NCBI GenBank assembly: GCA_964446285.1
Contig: CAYUNT010000001.1
Span: 1 to 64,000, forward strand
Direction of reading: 5' to 3'
DNA: 64,000 bases
DNA from: CAYUNT01 sp964446285
GTDB lineage: Bacteria > Sumerlaeota > Sumerlaeia > SLMS01 > CAYUNT01
Both the position numbers and the translations under genes were made by a program. Positions 1 to 7,399 of the stretch are shown piece by piece (position 1 is the stretch's first letter; every line of letters begins with the position of its first letter). The notes beneath the pieces were generated by a model, which saw nothing but the letters and a program-made list of their open reading frames with translations, did no database searches and was not told the DNA's origin.

Positions 1-49
1 CCCCCCTTTTCCCTCCCTTCCCCTTCCTCGCAAGTGGCAGGAACGGGCG

Positions 50-889
50 GTGGTCGAATGGGCGCGCGAGGCGGCGCTTGGTGGGATTTTTGAAATGCGC
101 CTGCGAGCGCCAGAAATCGCGGCGTCGGCTTTACCCGGGCAATTTGTGCACCTGCGAATTTCCGATGGACTGGATCCGCTGCTGCGGCGGCCGTTCAGCA
201 TTGGGTGGGTGGAAAAGGGTGACGGGGCCCTGGATATTTTATATCGCGTTGTCGGGCACGGAACAGAAATGCTGAGCCGGGCGAAGGCTGGGGATTCGTT
301 TGATTTGCTTGGGCCGCTTGGGAATCCGTTCACGCCGCGCCGCGACCACCCGGCAGTGCTCGTGGCGGGAGGAATCGGCATCGCGGATTTGCTGATGCTG
401 GCAGAGAATTTGCGCAACACGTCTCTTTCGGAGGGCGCGCCGGAATCGGGCGGCGCGAGTGGAATTCATCTGATTTACGGCGCGCGAACAGCGCGAGAGA
501 TGGTGTGGGCGGATCGCTTCGAGGCGCTTGGCGTGCGGGTGCATCGCGCAACCGATGACGGAAGCGCAGGGCATTCCGGCCCATGCACCGCATTATTGCC
601 TGGAATAATAGAAACGCTGGCGCATGAAACTGGTTCAAAACCCGCCATTTATGCCTGCGGACCCGAGCCGATGTTTCGCGCAATTCTCAATTGCGTGGCC
701 GATCCGGAGATTCCAATACAACTCTCGTTCGAACAGCGCATGGGCTGCGGAATCGGCGCGTGCCTGGCCTGCGCAGTGAAAACCGCATCAGGAACCTACC
801 TGCGCGCCTGCACCGAAGGCCCGGTGATGGACGGCGCTCTGTTTCGCGAAACACGCGCTACCCCGGAGGTCTGCCGCTCACTGGTTTGA
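50..889 (+). CDS. pyrK: Dihydroorotate dehydrogenase electron-transfer subunit (PyrK)
   Basis: This is the FAD and [2Fe-2S] subunit that passes electrons from class 1B dihydroorotate dehydrogenase (PyrD) to NAD+ in pyrimidine synthesis. The flavin-binding RRPFS motif is near residue 46 and the nucleotide-binding GGIGIADLL near 107. Four cysteines for the iron-sulfur cluster lie in CGIGACLAC and, about 13 residues later, RAC. The reading frame has no stop between base 2 and the GTG at base 50, so the true start may lie upstream of the window; GTG is a fallback. The partner pyrD does not follow directly but lies 1.7 kb downstream, beyond an inserted restriction-modification pair. After the conserved EGPVMDG the last 20 or so residues do not look like a normal PyrK end and overlap the 3' end of the opposing methyltransferase gene by 94 bases. 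Function is secure; the two ends are not. Confidence 0.9.
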   Translation: MVEWAREAALGGIFEMRLRAPEIAASALPGQFVHLRISDGLDPLLRRPFSIGWVEKGDGALDILYRVVGHGTEMLSRAKAGDSFDLLGPLGNPFTPRRDHPAVLVAGGIGIADLLMLAENLRNTSLSEGAPESGGASGIHLIYGARTAREMVWADRFEALGVRVHRATDDGSAGHSGPCTALLPGIIETLAHETGSKPAIYACGPEPMFRAILNCVADPEIPIQLSFEQRMGCGIGACLACAVKTASGTYLRACTEGPVMDGALFRETRATPEVCRSLV

Positions 890-1773
890 AAGGCTTTCTC
901 GCCACTATTTACAATCAGCAGTTCAAACATCAAGTTGTGATGCGTATTGGACATTGGAATACGAAACGTAGAAAAACCATAACGCCCGGCCAATGCATGA
1001 ACTTCAGAGGCATCATCATACGTAAAAAGAAATTGGCCATGAGCCTTTTGCATCATGGCGAACAGGTGTTCGTGGTCAATTTGACTATGGGAATACAATC
1101 GACTGCCTGCACGTTTGCCCCCAGCCGTATAAGGAGGATCGATAAAAAAAGCGGCGCATTCATCATCCAGATACCGGGGCAAATAGTCGAACGCATCTCC
1201 CTGATGAAATTCGATTTTCTCACGGCAATGCTGAATAGCGCGAATTCGCTTGGCCAAGGTTTGCGGATACCACCGGGAGGCAACGCCCCTTCCATTTTCG
1301 CCATTCTTCACAAGAGATGCTCCGGGAGCCAGGATGCCGCCTCGCTGAACGCGGTTACGCAGCAAAGTCTGAAATGCCAAGTCTTCTTGCGAAGAAGCCC
1401 GCTCGGAAAGCGTTTCGAGAACGGCATCTCTGCCAATGGGAAAGTCCAGAATGCGCCGAACAAAATGATCCGATCTGGCGCCAAGAATCGTCTTCCATAC
1501 AGCAGCAACTCCCTCATCAAGTTCGATCATTACCACGCGATCCGCCCAGTTCTCAAAAGCCACAGTCAATCCAATTATGCCTCCACGTGCGAATGGCTCG
1601 ATAAATTTGGGGGGGCGAGGTGGCAATCCTTGCAGCCATCTGCGAACCTGCGGTATGAGCCATGTTTTGCCGCCTGGGTAGCGAAAAGGACTTCGCTGCG
1701 GCACCGAGGCAACGTTCACGACGTTTTCAGTTTCTATCGGATAACCGAAAAGATCGGATGATGAGGATCCCAT
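796..1773 (-). CDS. D12-class (Dam-like) adenine-specific DNA methyltransferase
   Basis: The protein (325 aa) has the hallmarks of the D12 N6-adenine methyltransferase class. FRYPGGK at residues 30-36 and FIEPFARGG at 57-65 form the S-adenosylmethionine pocket, and the catalytic DPPY is at 212-215. It probably protects the host against the NotI-like nuclease encoded head-to-head with it. Both genes use ATG codons inside one CATG tetranucleotide (1771-1774), so there is no intergenic promoter space. GTG codons at residues 19 and 24 are alternative starts that would still retain FRYPGGK. Family similarity seems to end around residue 300; the tail (SGVARVSRNRAPS and beyond) is the antisense of pyrK, as if the original stop was lost on insertion. 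Base composition looks less GC-rich than the pyr genes, consistent with transfer. Target sequence unknown. Confidence 0.88.
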   Translation of the reverse strand: MGSSSSDLFGYPIETENVVNVASVPQRSPFRYPGGKTWLIPQVRRWLQGLPPRPPKFIEPFARGGIIGLTVAFENWADRVVMIELDEGVAAVWKTILGARSDHFVRRILDFPIGRDAVLETLSERASSQEDLAFQTLLRNRVQRGGILAPGASLVKNGENGRGVASRWYPQTLAKRIRAIQHCREKIEFHQGDAFDYLPRYLDDECAAFFIDPPYTAGGKRAGSRLYSHSQIDHEHLFAMMQKAHGQFLFTYDDASEVHALAGRYGFSTFRIPMSNTHHNLMFELLIVNSGEKAFQTSERQTSGVARVSRNRAPSITGPSVQARR

Positions 1774-2599
1774 GTCTTTACTCAGAATAGGTGAGATATT
1801 TGGCCATCCGGAAGGCGATTCTTCAGCGTCCGCCCTCGCTCATCGCGCGGAAAAATGGTGCCCCTTCCGCGAAGCGAAATGCAATAAGGGAAGTATGAAA
1901 GACCCGCTTGGGATTTGCACTTTCGTTTCGGGGGTTGAAGCCAGTTGTGTCTGTCCGCACCGTTTTTTGGAAAAGAAGCGGTTGTTTCGAGATGCCGGAC
2001 GTCTGGCGTTTGGAGACGGTGCAGAAATTGTCGTCGCTCCCGAAATGCGTATTCTGGACATTCCTGGCGCCAGGACGCGACGAATTGGCAAAGTCGATTA
2101 TGTGCTGGCGAAATTGAATTCGAAGGATCAGGTGAGCGATTTCGCCGCGCTGGAAGTTCAGGCTGTTTACATATCAGGTGATTCCGTGAAACCTGCTTTT
2201 CACCATTACCTGGCATCAGGCAACTTCGAAGGGCAGAATTGTTTTCGGCGAATTGATCCGCGGTCTTCGCTGCAAAAGCGACTTGTGCCCCAACTCAATC
2301 TAAAGGTTCCTGTTTTTCGCCGATGGGGAAAGAAATTCTTTGTCGCCCTGGATTCTATGCTCTTTGAGCATTTCCCGGAATTTAGAACTTCGTGCAGCAT
2401 ACAGAACAGCGAAATTACGTGGCTTGTATATCGCTTTGCGAAAACAGGCGAGCGTTATGCGATGCGTGAACCGAAAATCCTCTACTCCCTATGGGAAGAT
2501 GTCCTTGATTCTCTGCGGGAAGGCAATGCCCCAACGCCCGGAGAAATCCAAGAAGAAATTGACCGCAAGAAAGATTCACTTTTGCGGATCAAACTGTGA
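1772..2599 (+). CDS. NotI-like type II restriction endonuclease
   Basis: The protein (275 aa) resembles the NotI family. An N-terminal IGEIFGHP (6-13) is followed by a cysteine cluster at C30 (CPF), C37, C49 (GIC) and C59/C61 (CVCP). From memory, NotI has an equivalent Cys4 site that binds iron and helps position DNA. The catalytic core fits the NotI variant of PD-(D/E)xK: D109 in VDYVLAKL, then E128 and Q130 in ALEVQAV, giving D...ExQ rather than ExK. It is shorter than NotI (about 380 aa). ATG at 1772 is preferred because family similarity begins at residue 6. It diverges from the methyltransferase with overlapping start codons and ends 10 bases before pyrD. The neighbouring methylase is an adenine enzyme, so its target probably contains A and differs from the GCGGCCGC cut by NotI; this is inference. 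Confidence 0.8.
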   Translation: MSLLRIGEIFGHPEGDSSASALAHRAEKWCPFREAKCNKGSMKDPLGICTFVSGVEASCVCPHRFLEKKRLFRDAGRLAFGDGAEIVVAPEMRILDIPGARTRRIGKVDYVLAKLNSKDQVSDFAALEVQAVYISGDSVKPAFHHYLASGNFEGQNCFRRIDPRSSLQKRLVPQLNLKVPVFRRWGKKFFVALDSMLFEHFPEFRTSCSIQNSEITWLVYRFAKTGERYAMREPKILYSLWEDVLDSLREGNAPTPGEIQEEIDRKKDSLLRIKL

Positions 2600-2609
2600 T
2601 TTTCATGCA

Positions 2610-3569
2610 ATGAACCTCCTCACATCGCTCGGCCCGCTGAAGTTGAAAAATCCCGTCGTCACGGCGTCGGGGACGTTTGGGTATGGGGTGGAGTTTGAGG
2701 AGTTTTTCGATTTGTCGCGCCTGGGCGGCGTGGCGGTAAAAGGTCTGACGCTGCGTCCGCGCGCTGGGAATCCGCCTCCGCGCATTGCGGAAACGCCCGC
2801 GGGAATGCTGAACGCGATTGGCTTGAACAATGTGGGATGCGCGGAGTTTATCGCTCACAAATTGCCGCTCCTGAGCCGATTTGATACGGCCATTATCGCG
2901 AACATCTCTGGCGAATCCGTTGAAGAATACGCGGAAATGGCGGGAATGCTAGCGGCGGCGGAGGCTTCCGGCGACGCGGCCAGCAAAGATGTCAGCGCGG
3001 GCGGCCGGGTGCATTGCATCGAGGTGAATGTGTCGTGTCCGAATGTGAAGGTCGGCGGCATGGCGTTTGGCGCGCGGGCGGAGTCGATCCGCGAAATCAC
3101 GCGCGCCGTCCGCTCGGCTGCCCCGCACATGCCACTGCTGGTCAAGCTCAGCCCGAATGTAACGGACATCGTCGAAATGGCCCGCGCGGCAATGGAAAGC
3201 GGCGCGGATGGACTCTCGATCACAAACACGTTTCTTGGCCTCGCCATTGACGTCGAACGCCGCTGCCCTGTGCTCGCGAATGTGACGGGGGGCCTTTCGG
3301 GTCCTGCGATCAAACCGCTGGCGCTGCGGCTCGTATGGCAGGTGCATCGCGCGCTGCCAGATGCGCCGATCTGCGGCATGGGCGGCATCATGACGGGCGC
3401 GGACGCGATCGAATTCCTGCTCGCCGGGGCTTCGGCTGTGGCGGTGGGAACGGCGTCGTTTATGAATCCCAAGGCGGCGATTGATGTTTTGGAGGGTGTG
3501 GAGGCCTATTGCCGGCGGCATAAGGTCGAGGATGTGCGCGAACTCATCGGCGCGCTGAAGGTTCCATAG
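2610..3569 (+). CDS. pyrD: Dihydroorotate dehydrogenase, catalytic subunit, class 1B
   Basis: PyrD (319 aa) oxidises dihydroorotate to orotate with FMN and passes electrons to PyrK. Visible landmarks are the N-terminal LKNPVVTASGTFGYG, the MLNAIGLNN segment, VNVSCPN carrying the class 1 active-site cysteine, VKLSPN, and the FMN-phosphate region (GMGGI, then GASAVAVGTA). The ATG at 2610 is chosen because MNLLTSLGPLKLKNP matches the usual N terminus; an open frame runs further upstream but only through the nuclease gene. There is no obvious Shine-Dalgarno sequence, and only 10 bases separate it from the nuclease stop, so the foreign gene appears to sit transcriptionally in front of it. In an undisturbed cluster it would follow pyrK directly. 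pyrF lies 148 bases downstream. Confidence 0.95.
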   Translation: MNLLTSLGPLKLKNPVVTASGTFGYGVEFEEFFDLSRLGGVAVKGLTLRPRAGNPPPRIAETPAGMLNAIGLNNVGCAEFIAHKLPLLSRFDTAIIANISGESVEEYAEMAGMLAAAEASGDAASKDVSAGGRVHCIEVNVSCPNVKVGGMAFGARAESIREITRAVRSAAPHMPLLVKLSPNVTDIVEMARAAMESGADGLSITNTFLGLAIDVERRCPVLANVTGGLSGPAIKPLALRLVWQVHRALPDAPICGMGGIMTGADAIEFLLAGASAVAVGTASFMNPKAAIDVLEGVEAYCRRHKVEDVRELIGALKVP

Positions 3570-3610
3570 GCCATGCGAAACCAAATGCTTGCCGCTGGAA
3601 AAGGAAAACG

Positions 3611-3646
3611 GGACCAATGAGACCTATGGGACGAATGGGACAAATA
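3611..3646. repeat. GGACCWATR 9-bp tandem repeat, site 1
   Basis: Four consecutive 9-base units (GGACCAATG, AGACCTATG, GGACGAATG, GGACAAATA) lie between pyrD and pyrF. The same unit recurs in the same orientation at about 6.3 kb and 28.1 kb, each time between genes. The degenerate unit has consensus GGACCWATR. Role unknown. Confidence 0.8.
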
Positions 3647-3717
3647 CCAGGGAAGGCATCAGGCGGCATATTGCCTGAACTATCATATATAACGCATATT
3701 ACATATAAAGGCGAAAG

Positions 3718-4551
3718 ATGAAATCATCTATTGGATTCACGGAGAAGTTGCTCGCCTGCGCGGAGAAAAACAACAGCTGGCTTTGCATTGGGCTGGACCC
3801 GGATGTCGAGCGTCTGCCCGTGGGCATCGAGCGTTCCGCGGCGGGATTGGCGGCGTTCAATCGCGCAATTATCGAGGCCACCTCGGATTTAGCCTGCGCC
3901 TATAAGCCAAACATGGCGTTTTACGAGGCATACGGGCGCGCGGGATGGGAGGCACTCGAAGCTACAATCGCCGCGATCCCACGCCACATTCCCATCATTC
4001 TCGACGCCAAGCGGGGCGACATCGGCAGCACGGCGGCGATGTATGCACGCGCGCTTTTCGAGACGCTCGGAGCGGACGCGGCGACTGTGAATCCGCTGCT
4101 CGGAACCGACAGCCTCACGCCTTTTCTTGAACATAAGGACAAGGCGATATTTGCGCTGTGCCTGACGTCAAATCCAGGCGCGGCGGAATTCCAGGTGAAG
4201 AACGGACTTCATTTGCAAGTGGCCCGGATGTGCGCGGAATGGACAAAAATCAACCGCCATGTGGGTTTGGTGGCTGGGGCCACGCGAGCCGAGGCTCTGG
4301 CGGAAATCCGCGCCCTGGCTCCGGATCGCGTTTTCCTGGTTCCAGGCGTTGGCGCGCAGGGCGGGGCGCTCGAAGAGACAATCCGCGCCGGGCGGGCCGC
4401 GGATGCCACGCGATTGATCATCAACGTGTCACGCGCGGTGATTTTTGCCAGTTCGGACGCGGATTTTGCCAGCGCCGCCCGGTGCGCGGCCATGGCATTT
4501 CAGCAGCGAATCTCGGAAGCGGAAGCCGCCATTAAGTATGAGTGGAAATAG
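3718..4551 (+). CDS. pyrF: Orotidine 5'-phosphate decarboxylase (long PyrF type)
   Basis: PyrF (277 aa) decarboxylates OMP to UMP, the last step of de novo pyrimidine synthesis. The catalytic DxKxxD array is in ILDAKRGDIGSTA at about residues 97-109. WLCIGLDPD near the N terminus and FLVPGVGAQGG further on are further barrel landmarks, the latter contributing to phosphate binding. The length and the DAKRGDIGSTA form point to the longer subfamily seen in mycobacteria, Myxococcus and many deep lineages rather than the roughly 230-aa E. coli type. A purine-rich AAAGGCGAAAG just before the ATG can serve as ribosome-binding site. It is the third pyr gene of the cluster. The next gene may overlap its end: a GTG at 4542 opens a frame inside the pyrF stop region. 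Confidence 0.95.
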   Translation: MKSSIGFTEKLLACAEKNNSWLCIGLDPDVERLPVGIERSAAGLAAFNRAIIEATSDLACAYKPNMAFYEAYGRAGWEALEATIAAIPRHIPIILDAKRGDIGSTAAMYARALFETLGADAATVNPLLGTDSLTPFLEHKDKAIFALCLTSNPGAAEFQVKNGLHLQVARMCAEWTKINRHVGLVAGATRAEALAEIRALAPDRVFLVPGVGAQGGALEETIRAGRAADATRLIINVSRAVIFASSDADFASAARCAAMAFQQRISEAEAAIKYEWK

Positions 4552-4709
4552 CCCGGGATGCTTCTCGCTCCGTCCCAAAATCAAAACGGCGCGCAAAAAA
4601 AACCAAGTTTTCGGCTTTCCCTGGGGAAGCGGTTCCGATAAGTAGAAAAGCTGGAGGGCAGGACAGCCCCTTGCCCCGCATCCGTTCGGCGTCCGCGAGT
4701 TTTGCAGCC

Positions 4710-6251
4710 ATGGGTTCTTCGCGTTCCTTGGAAATGCCAGCGCCGCTTGAAACCTTGATGCGTTTTTTGCGCCACCTCGGCTGGTCGCGCGCGCTCGGCG
4801 CAGAACCGCGTCTGACCGAAATCGGCTCGGGCGGTGGCGCGTCAGGCGGTTCCGGAGGCTCGGGCGCGTCGGCGCCGGGCGGATCCGCGTGGATTTCCTT
4901 GGAATTGCGCGATCCTCAAACGCCTCTGATCGCCGTGGCGGCCCTCGCAAAAGGTCATATCGCCTCTCCGCGCCGGCTGTATTCCAATTTTGAAGATTTC
5001 GGGACCGAGACGCGCCGCCTGCTCAGTTTTTGGCGCGATCATCCGCCCGCGCCTGAATATGCCATTCTCACGGATGGACAGCGGACGCTTCTCCTCGATG
5101 TGGCGGAAGAGGAAATCCTCGCGGCGGCGGAAGAGGCGGAGGAACTTGGGGAGAAAATTCTTCCGCATTTGGATTATCGCGAAGTTTCGCGCGGAAGCCT
5201 TCGGACCATTGCGCGCAAGCCAGCCGAAACGCTTGGGCAAGACCTGCGCGGCTGGATTCAGCGCTGGATGTCTGAATGGGGCGGGGCGCTCGATGCGCCG
5301 CGGGCGGCCGCGCTCGATCTAATGGAGGCTCTGTTGCTGGCGCGCCAGGCGGAACGGCTGGGTTTCGCACCCGGACGCCAGAAATTGGAGGACTGGGCTT
5401 GGATTTCGGAAGGCGCGGGAAAGGCTTCTGGAAATCGGGCGGCCAAGCGCAACGCCGGTTCGCGCGAAATGCCTGAAGAACCACAGGGCGGTGCGGCCAA
5501 ACCAGAACGCGGCTCCGCGGGAACGGCGCGGACTTCTACAAGCGTGCGGTCTGCCTCTCAGGCTATTGCGATTCTCAGACGCATTTGGAGCGAGCTGGAA
5601 TCGCTGGGCTATCTGCCCCGCGCCTCATCGGGGCGGCGGGGATTAATCGGATGGCTCGAACTGCCGGGCGTGGGGCTGTTGCCAGACCGCTGCCTGGCGA
5701 GTCTGAGCCGCCTGAGCACGCGGCGATTTAGCGCGGAGGTTTTCGCGGCGGCGTTTGCAGATGATGAATTGCGGCAGCGTTCATGGGGCGCAATGGTCAC
5801 AGGCGCGGCAGACCAGCACGCCAAGACGTGCCGCGTGCCAGAAAATCCGCCGGCCTGGCTGCAAGCGCCACTGGAATTGGATTTGGATACCTGCGGATGC
5901 GGTCCGGTCATGCAGGCCTTTGCGAAAATCGTGGAGGGATTGTGCGATTACAACCTCCGGCAGCGCGCGGCGGCTTTGCGCGGCGAACGAACGGCGCTGC
6001 AACTCGACCTCTTCGCACCCGAGCCGGACGGTTTGACAGCGGCGCTTAATGTGGCCGATCCCGTGGGACACGGACTGGGCAATGTGCTCCGCGTGCGGAC
6101 GCGTGACGCTGCCAGGGCACGGATGATGCGGTTTGTGCTGGCCTCAATGGCCCTGGAACTTCATTCGCCCGCAGCGCCTAAACTCGAACCGATTCCGGAC
6201 TTGCGATTGGCGGTTCCGGACACTGCTCCCGGCGCCTCGCCAACCGCATAG
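4710..6251 (+). CDS. Protein of unknown function downstream of pyrF
   Basis: I do not recognise this 513-aa protein. The frame is open from a GTG at 4542, which overlaps the end of pyrF, but the first 56 codons look unlike protein. I prefer ATG 4710; ATG 4734 is also possible. After a Gly/Ser-rich linker a segment (AWISLELRDP, then an alpha/beta stretch ending AILTDGQRTLLLDVAEEE) vaguely recalls the PD-(D/E)xK-like N-terminal domains of HsdR and type IIG restriction enzymes, but I cannot pick out a convincing catalytic set. A low-complexity Gly/Ala/Arg stretch divides it from a mostly helical C-terminal half containing a CGC triplet (DTCGCGPVMQ). There is no signal peptide or membrane segment. 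It may be co-transcribed with pyrF. Whether it relates to the nearby restriction-modification module is unknown. Confidence 0.55.
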   Translation: MGSSRSLEMPAPLETLMRFLRHLGWSRALGAEPRLTEIGSGGGASGGSGGSGASAPGGSAWISLELRDPQTPLIAVAALAKGHIASPRRLYSNFEDFGTETRRLLSFWRDHPPAPEYAILTDGQRTLLLDVAEEEILAAAEEAEELGEKILPHLDYREVSRGSLRTIARKPAETLGQDLRGWIQRWMSEWGGALDAPRAAALDLMEALLLARQAERLGFAPGRQKLEDWAWISEGAGKASGNRAAKRNAGSREMPEEPQGGAAKPERGSAGTARTSTSVRSASQAIAILRRIWSELESLGYLPRASSGRRGLIGWLELPGVGLLPDRCLASLSRLSTRRFSAEVFAAAFADDELRQRSWGAMVTGAADQHAKTCRVPENPPAWLQAPLELDLDTCGCGPVMQAFAKIVEGLCDYNLRQRAAALRGERTALQLDLFAPEPDGLTAALNVADPVGHGLGNVLRVRTRDAARARMMRFVLASMALELHSPAAPKLEPIPDLRLAVPDTAPGASPTA

Positions 6252-6287
6252 GGAATTGAGTTTTCAGCGCCATACTGCAGTGTCATA

Positions 6288-6332
6288 GGACCAATGGGAC
6301 CTATGGGACAAATAGGACCTATGGGAGCCATG
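6288..6332. repeat. GGACCWATR 9-bp tandem repeat, site 2
   Basis: Five 9-base units run in direct succession: GGACCAATG, GGACCTATG, GGACAAATA, GGACCTATG, GGAGCCATG. They lie about 35 bases after the stop of the unknown gene and before the rpsT terminator. Same consensus and orientation as the copies near 3.6 kb and 28.1 kb. Confidence 0.85.
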
Positions 6333-6409
6333 AGATCAAGGAAGATTGATCAGTGCAAGAAGTCTCGAAAAACTTCGCGGAATTTCAGGCCGCCCGCGTG
6401 GTCTTGGTT

Positions 6410-6446
6410 AAAATAAACAGCCACCCGGTTTTGCCGGGCGGCTGGG
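6410..6446 (-). terminator. Rho-independent terminator of rpsT
   Basis: Read on the minus strand, CAGCCGCCCGG pairs with CCGGGTGGCTG around a short A-rich loop and is followed by TTTATTTT. It lies about 95 bases beyond the rpsT stop in the direction of transcription, the expected place for an intrinsic terminator. Confidence 0.75.
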
Positions 6447-6538
6447 GAAATGTTCAAAACTCCTGCGGAAAACCAAGCGCTCGAAAGCACCAATTCCGCG
6501 TTGGAAATACCGAAGCGAAAGAGCGGCAGTGCGCCGTA

Positions 6539-6817
6539 TCAGGAGGCAGGTTTGGCCTTGGCGGCGTTGGCCTTTTTCATAAGGCGTGACGTCAAACGGG
6601 CTGCCTTGCGGGGATGGATGGTTTTTCGCTTGGCGGCGCGCCCGGCCAGGCTCTGCGCCTTGGAAATGAGTTCATTGACGTTCTGCGCATCTTTGTTTCC
6701 GGCTTCTTCGCGAGCCTTTTTCACTGCGGTGCGCATTTCGGATTTTACGGTTCGATTGCGAAGCCGGCGCCGGGCATTCTGGCGGACCCGCTTGATCGCG
6801 GACTGTTTGGTCGGCAC
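6539..6817 (-). CDS. rpsT: 30S ribosomal protein S20
   Basis: S20 (92 aa) binds 16S rRNA and is needed for 30S assembly. The sequence is strongly basic and starts with the typical PTKQSAIKRVRQNARRRLRN, followed by SEMRTAVKKA and a C-terminal KTIHPRKAARLTSRLMKKAN. I chose the GTG at 6817 because it is preceded by a strong AAGGAGAAGG and gives the normal S20 N terminus; the open frame extends 21 codons further without family similarity. S20 genes in many bacteria start with a weak codon and are autoregulated, so GTG is not surprising. It stands alone, with its own hairpin terminator and a TTGACA element upstream. Confidence 0.95.
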   Translation of the reverse strand: MPTKQSAIKRVRQNARRRLRNRTVKSEMRTAVKKAREEAGNKDAQNVNELISKAQSLAGRAAKRKTIHPRKAARLTSRLMKKANAAKAKPAS

Positions 6818-6879
6818 TTGCCTTCTCCTTGGAATAATCGTTAACTGCGCCGGGCCATTGCGAAATGACGCCGCGCGCA

Positions 6880-6916
6880 AAGCTGTTTATTCACCTCATT
6901 GACACTGCGTTGTCAA
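6880..6916 (-). promoter_or_regulatory. Possible rpsT promoter
   Basis: On the minus strand a perfect TTGACA (6916-6911) lies about 95 bases before the rpsT start. A 17-base spacer leads to TGAATAA, a poor -10. Only the -35 box is convincing. Confidence 0.35.
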
Positions 6917-6917
6917 G

Positions 6918-7399
6918 CCCGTCCGTTTCATTTTTTACGAATTCGCAAAAAAGAACGCCTCGAAAACGTCCCATGCCCCGCCATGAGGAGAATAAGGCAT
7001 GATCAGGTGGCCTAGCGATCCAAATTCGCCCGCTGCCCTGGGAGAAGAAGGCCAGCCTTCCACTCACCCTGCGCAGAAGCAGAACCAACTGGCACTTTGG
7101 TGGTTAACTCGGGAAATTTAAGCAGCGGGACCAAACCCATTCGGCGATCCGAAGGTCGATGAAAAAGAATGCGCTTCGGATTTTTCCGCCTGTGCGCTAA
7201 GTATCTGCCTGCATTCCGCAGGGCGCAAAATCACTTGCCATGCTAAAGGGCCGGCTTTGGGCCAAACAAGGCAATTGCAGGAAAATGCACCGCGGCGGAA
7301 GAACACTGCGGAAAACCGCGAAGCGCCTTCTTCCATTTTTTACAATTTTGACGCCGGGAGCCGTTGCAGCCCCTGCATCGAAGAAGGAGTCAGGTCCAA
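6918..7399. other. Intergenic region between rpsT and the phosphodiester glycosidase gene
   Basis: About 480 bases without a supportable gene. Short open frames on both strands show no recognisable protein. It must carry the promoter of the + strand secreted-protein gene, but I see no clear box. The last 20 bases include AAGAAGGAG, the ribosome-binding site for the ATG at 7400. No tRNA-like T-loop or other known RNA signature was noticed. Confidence 0.5.

Noticed and set aside
1..49. Pyrimidine-rich start of the window as a regulatory tract
   Set aside because: It lies at the window edge, in frame with pyrK and without stops; it cannot be interpreted without upstream sequence.
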